Source: Papilionanthe hookeriana x Papilionanthe teres (lineage: Eukaryota > Streptophyta > Magnoliopsida > Asparagales > Orchidaceae). From it: DNA of 64,000 bases. Shown piece by piece: positions 60,207 through 64,000 of the stretch (its first letter is position 1; every line of letters starts with the position of its first letter). The notes beneath the pieces were generated by a model that searched no databases, was not told where the DNA came from, and was given only the letters and a program-made list of their open reading frames with translations. The DNA lies in contig CM040423.1 in NCBI GenBank assembly GCA_022702705.1, positions 40,135,392 to 40,199,391 of the forward strand, given 5' to 3'. The position numbers were made by a program, and so were the translations under genes.

Positions 60207-60761
60207 TTATTTGGAAATAGCAAGCCCTATTTACTTAAAATTGTATGTGTTGATTCTGATCTCTATCACTGCTTGGCTAATTACAGTTGAATAATGCTAA
60301 TAGTTTTTTTCAAAATGTTATAGTACTGATCTCTTTTTGCCTAATTTGGGTTCCGTTACGTCGGCTCAATATTTGCTGCGCTTGGTAGCCTCTCTCAGTG
60401 TATTTTGAGGACTTCTTCCCTTGTTTTCGTACTGATATTTTAGGTTGCTTGGTTTAGATTGTGGAGGCTGCTCCTTCTGCGTGGTTGTCTTCTTTGGCTA
60501 AATCTTCAGTGCTTTCCTTCTATTGTTTAGCTACTGGTTAATTCTGTGTTGCTGCTAGTTTTACTTAGGAAAGCTCATTAAACTGGCAGTTTCTCTATAC
60601 TAATTGTCTTCTTTAACGATGTTTGTTTACGATATCAGGGATAGCCACCATTTTGAACTTCTAAAAATACTTCTGAGTTTGAATGCCGCATGCCTGCTAA
60701 ACTTGACATGATTTGACCTGAGACCGTGGAATATGGAGACGAGAACTGACGGTCGTACGAA
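60207..60761. other. intergenic DNA
   Basis: A slightly T/G-rich stretch without a recognisable exon or repeat. Confidence 0.35.
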
Positions 60762-60771
60762 ATATTATATA

Positions 60772-60997
60772 AAGTGCCAAATACTCCCCTGACTATTTAC
60801 ATGAGGCCATTTTTGCTCCATAGTCCATAAAAGTGCTAAATTAGTTCCTATATTTTTAAAATTAAGACAAATAGTCTTTCGTGTGGATTATTTCAGCCTA
60901 TATTAAACGTATATGGCACTAAATTGGCACTTTTATAGACTCTAGGACTAAAATGACCCCATAAATATATTTAGGTGGCTATTTTGGCATTTTGCTT
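60772..60997. mobile_element. palindromic MITE, third family, with 10-bp target duplication
   Basis: The arms are inverted complements (GTGCCAAAT...CCATAAAAGTGCTAAATTAG on the left, CTAAATTGGCACTTTTATAG...TTTTGGCAT on the right). Perfect ATATTATATA copies flank it at 60762-60771 and 60998-61007. The 226-bp element has no coding capacity. A 9-10-bp duplication suggests a Mutator-type origin. Confidence 0.8.
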
Positions 60998-61007
60998 ATA
61001 TTATATA

Positions 61008-62036
61008 TTATCCATAATAGTTTATTTCAAAATTGAAGGACCACTAAACAATATGACTTTGTCCGTATATGAATCATAATATAAATAATTTTTGGAGGGA
61101 ACATAATTAATTTCGAGAACCTGTAACGCTGGCGTCCAACGCCGTATGTTGCAATTGCCGCGACTGCCTGTGCCCTGGACTGGTTTGGTCCGGGCAAAGG
61201 AGGGACCGACTGGTTCTTTCAGGCATGGACTTCCCTTTTCTTTGGAGCAGTGTCAACTCCTCTTTACCTTGGGTCTATAAATATGTTATTTTTGTGTTTT
61301 AGGTCAGTTTTGATTGTGTTTTTGTCTGGACAACTATTGATGTCCCTTGTTCTCCCTTCTAGGGCTGTATCCAAAAGTGAGTGGGGCTCCGACTGTAGTT
61401 CGTTATAAGGTGGTGATTCTCCCCCAAGGGTCGAAAGGTGCTCCAACTGTATGGCACTTTTGAGCTGAGCTGGTATTTATCTTCGACTTTCCTCCATCCT
61501 CCACAACTGCCGCTTGCTGCCCTGCTGTTCCAACCGTCCATGATTGCAGCCACCTCCTAGGATAACACCTTTGCAGTTCCCTACATCCCCATTGCTGCCG
61601 CTTCCTCGAACAGTCTTTCCAGACTTTTTTGATGCTGTTCCAGCCGTCCAACACCCTCCTCCCTGCAGTCTTGTAGTTGTTCCTGCCGCCAGGACAGCCC
61701 CCCTTCGCAACCTTACTACTGTCCCTGCCTTTCCCGACCATCCCATGTGCTGCCAACTCCAAAATCTACACCCATACCCTTCCCTCTTGCTGTCATCATC
61801 CAGGACAGCTGGCCAACATTGATATCTGCTGTGTTTGCTGTCCGGAATCCAGAAAATTATACTTTGCTGTTTGCTTTCCCAGCCACCTCTTCCATTGTCC
61901 CGCGACTTTCCTAGCTCTAATCACATGTCGTGTTATTGTTATTTCTCATTTACAGGTGTGGTTATAATTGCCTATTGGCTTTTTCGGTATTAATATTTGT
62001 TTTTCTATTTTTGTTTGGGTTAACTCCGATTTAATT
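61008..62036 (+). other. GC-richer region, possible 5' LTR/leader of the gypsy element at the right edge
   Basis: Overlapping open frames on both strands are Pro/Ser/Cys-rich on the plus strand and Gly/Arg-rich on the minus strand, with no domain. It ends just before a primer-site-like sequence at 62037, so I infer LTR sequence. Its start was not identified. Confidence 0.35.
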
Positions 62037-62048
62037 TAGTACAAGAGC
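62037..62048 (+). other. degenerate tRNA-Met-type primer-binding site
   Basis: TAGTACAAGAGC differs at three of twelve positions from TGGTATCAGAGC and is followed by TAACC, as in many plant LTR retrotransposons. It lies about 0.5 kb upstream of the gag trace. Confidence 0.45.
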
Positions 62049-62427
62049 TAACCTTTCCCTAATTCTATCATAAAGTATTTAGCATCTCAATAATCTCTCA
62101 TTTGCTGATTTTTCCAAACCGGACACCCCAAAAATTTTCTCTCACACTCTACATCACTCCTACACACCCTTTCACCCCTCCGACCCTAAAATCAGACACT
62201 GTTAAGGAGTTTATTGTAGGAGAGATAAAATAGGAATTACTCCCAAGTGCTACAACAGCTCTTCGAACTTGAGGAAATGACCCGGGGGAGGTCATTGTCC
62301 AGCGAGGTAGCTAGATCCGATGAGGAGAGAGAAAAGAACATCTGAATCCCATATGTCGGGATGACTAGCGGAGAAGAAGACATGTCACAATGCTTTGTGA
62401 TACAGTGACAGAGAAGATCTAGGGATG

Positions 62428-62507
62428 AAGTGTCTGTTAGATGATACATGGACAAAGTGTCTGCTAGAGGATATAGAGATGAAGTGTATGTTGAGGATAT
62501 AGAGATT
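62428..62507 (+). repeat. 27-bp tandem repeat, three copies
   Basis: Units beginning AAGTGTCTGTTAGA-like start at 62428, 62455 and 62482. The 27-bp period is a multiple of three, compatible with origin inside a coding frame of the adjoining gag. Confidence 0.8.
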
Positions 62508-62559
62508 TAGGATTGAAAGTGGGCATACCGGATTTTGAGAGATGGATGAATCTGGTTGA

Positions 62560-64000
62560 CTTAATATTGTGGATGCAGACTGTCGAGCGGATTTGGAATA
62601 CAAGAAGGTGCCATATGAACAGAAAGTGAAAGTTGCTGCTATCAAGCTGAATAAGAGCGATTCATTATACTAAAGAACCTGAAGAGGGAGAGAAATAGAG
62701 CACAAAGCAAGATAACTACCTGAGAGAAGATGAAGAGGGAGTTGCAGCTACATTACCTACCCCCACACTACCATTAGGATATTTTCTTGAGACTCCACCA
62801 CTTGCAGTAGCGGGATCTATCAGTGAAAGAATACACAACAAATTTTATACAGCTCAAGCTGAAATGTGATTTGAGCTAGAGAAGCACACAATAGTTAGGT
62901 ACGCAGCCAGAGAAGCACACAATAGTCAGGTATTAGGGAGGTCTGAAGCTCGTCATTGACAGCATGGTTCAACTATAGGCTTACTGATCTTTGGGTGACA
63001 TTTAGACCTTGGCAATGAAGGTGAAGAGACAGCAAAAGTAGAGCAGGCATTCACCTTCATTCAGGTTGTCCACAGTTGGAGAAATCAGTAGGAGAAAACC
63101 TAAGATAGTTGAGAAGTTTGGTTAGAAAAATGATAAGAACTACCCAGAGTGAGAAGAAGTCTGAGAAGAGCATCACCCTCGCTATCTTCCCAGCTAGGAA
63201 ATATTTCAGATGCCATAGTTTTGGACACATTGTTTCTAGGTGCCAGACGAGCCGAGTTGTGTTTTTCACTGAGCAAAGTACAATGGAGAAAATTAGCGTC
63301 GAAGTGGCAATCGAAGGAAATGGTGAGGGGTATCAACTTCATCGAATGAGGGCGAGACGCTTGTGATTTGACAAGTCATACATACTAAGGCTACGAGAGA
63401 TCAACAATGATTTCGCGACAACATTTTCTATACCCGTTGCATTGTGACGGGAAATGTATGTAGTCTCATCTTCGATGTAGGGAGCAACAAGACATGACAT
63501 CTATATTGATGGTGGACAAGTTGAGTCTCACGACTCAGAGGCATGCTCAACTGTATTCTCTAAAGTAGTTGAAGAAGAATAACAAGGTAAAACATTGACA
63601 TGAAGTGTCTCGTGGTGTTTTTGATTGGGAACCAGTTACAGGATCAGGATTGGTGTCATGTGGTTCCCATGTATGCCTGCAACATCTTGTTGGGGAGACC
63701 GTATTAGTTTGATCGTAGGACTCAACTTGACAGGTATAAGGACACCCAATTATTCACTAAGGAAAAAGAACACATTGCTCTCTTACCTACTGTAGAGTCC
63801 AAGATTATAAATGCTCTTGCCAACGAAGAAATGATAGAGGATAGTGGAACAGAGATTCCAATTCTAGACACGGGACTGTCACCACAAAAGATCATTTGAA
63901 GACATCATGATCGATAGCTTACTACAATGGCCACGACTGTGTAAGGGAGTTCAACCTATTCTCAAGTCAGATAGGGATGTGCTAACCTGGCGTTAACCTT
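62560..64000 (+). pseudogene. Ty3/gypsy gag-protease remnant, running off the right edge
   Basis: Plus-strand pieces: gag with LEYKKVPYEQKVKVAAIKLN (about 62595-62660), REL..HYLPP and VKEYTTNFIQLKLKCDL (about 62735-62870), and a zinc-knuckle trace FRCHSFGHIVSRC (near 63208) whose first Cys has become Tyr. The protease side follows, with TRCIVTGNVCSLIFDVGSNK (about 63425-63490) and a HVVPMYACNILLGRPY segment (near 63660-63710). Many in-frame stops make it inactive. A 31-bp direct repeat (62878 and 62909) lies inside gag. Reverse transcriptase would lie beyond the window. Confidence 0.78.

Noticed and set aside
61403..61967. Pro/Cys-rich and Gly/Arg-rich open frames
   Set aside because: Both strands are open in several frames, which points to composition; the position just before a primer-like site suggests LTR sequence.

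Overview
The window is nuclear DNA of a flowering plant. The evidence is spliced genes with GT-AG introns, a plant-type bromodomain/NET gene of the GTE family, and a heavy load of plant transposable elements: Ty1/copia, Ty3/gypsy including an Athila-like element, RTE-type LINEs, and palindromic MITEs. The DNA is AT-rich with long (TA)n tracts. I cannot name the species. No prokaryotic features, CRISPR arrays, rRNA or tRNA genes were found.

Layout. From 1 to about 10.5 kb lies the 3' part of a + strand gene for a small single-pass membrane protein that I do not recognise. Its exons are at 5969-6088, 6461-6617 and 10252-10439. The introns and upstream DNA are full of MITEs and RTE LINE copies. 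From 13.2 to 15.2 kb (- strand) is the one clearly complete gene, a 613-residue GTE-type bromodomain protein in three coding exons, with three G-box/ABRE-like motifs upstream. A copia element lacking reverse transcriptase lies at 17857-21140. An Athila-like Ty3/gypsy element lies at 21724-35246 (- strand); it has both LTRs, a GTGTG target duplication, a primer-binding site, a polypurine tract, gag-pro-RT-RH-IN and an extra 3' ORF, but is broken by many stops.

From 35 to 62 kb I see no confident host gene. There are decayed chromovirus-like pol remnants (41.7-43.6 kb), a LINE ORF1-like piece set between (TA)n tracts (38.5-40.0 kb), and minisatellites (47.4-48.2 and 54.6-54.9 kb). There is also a copia element interrupted by an LTR-like block (50.5-54.5 kb), a diverged inverted repeat pair (about 45.1-46.8 and 55.4-56.9 kb), and more MITEs (59-61 kb). 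The right end holds a + strand Ty3/gypsy gag-protease running off the edge.

The most noteworthy items are a foldback MITE family of about 11 copies (three with perfect or near-perfect 9-bp target duplications), the small membrane-protein gene whose 3.6-kb last intron is packed with TEs, and several nested insertions whose order can be read. I found no convincing new biological system.
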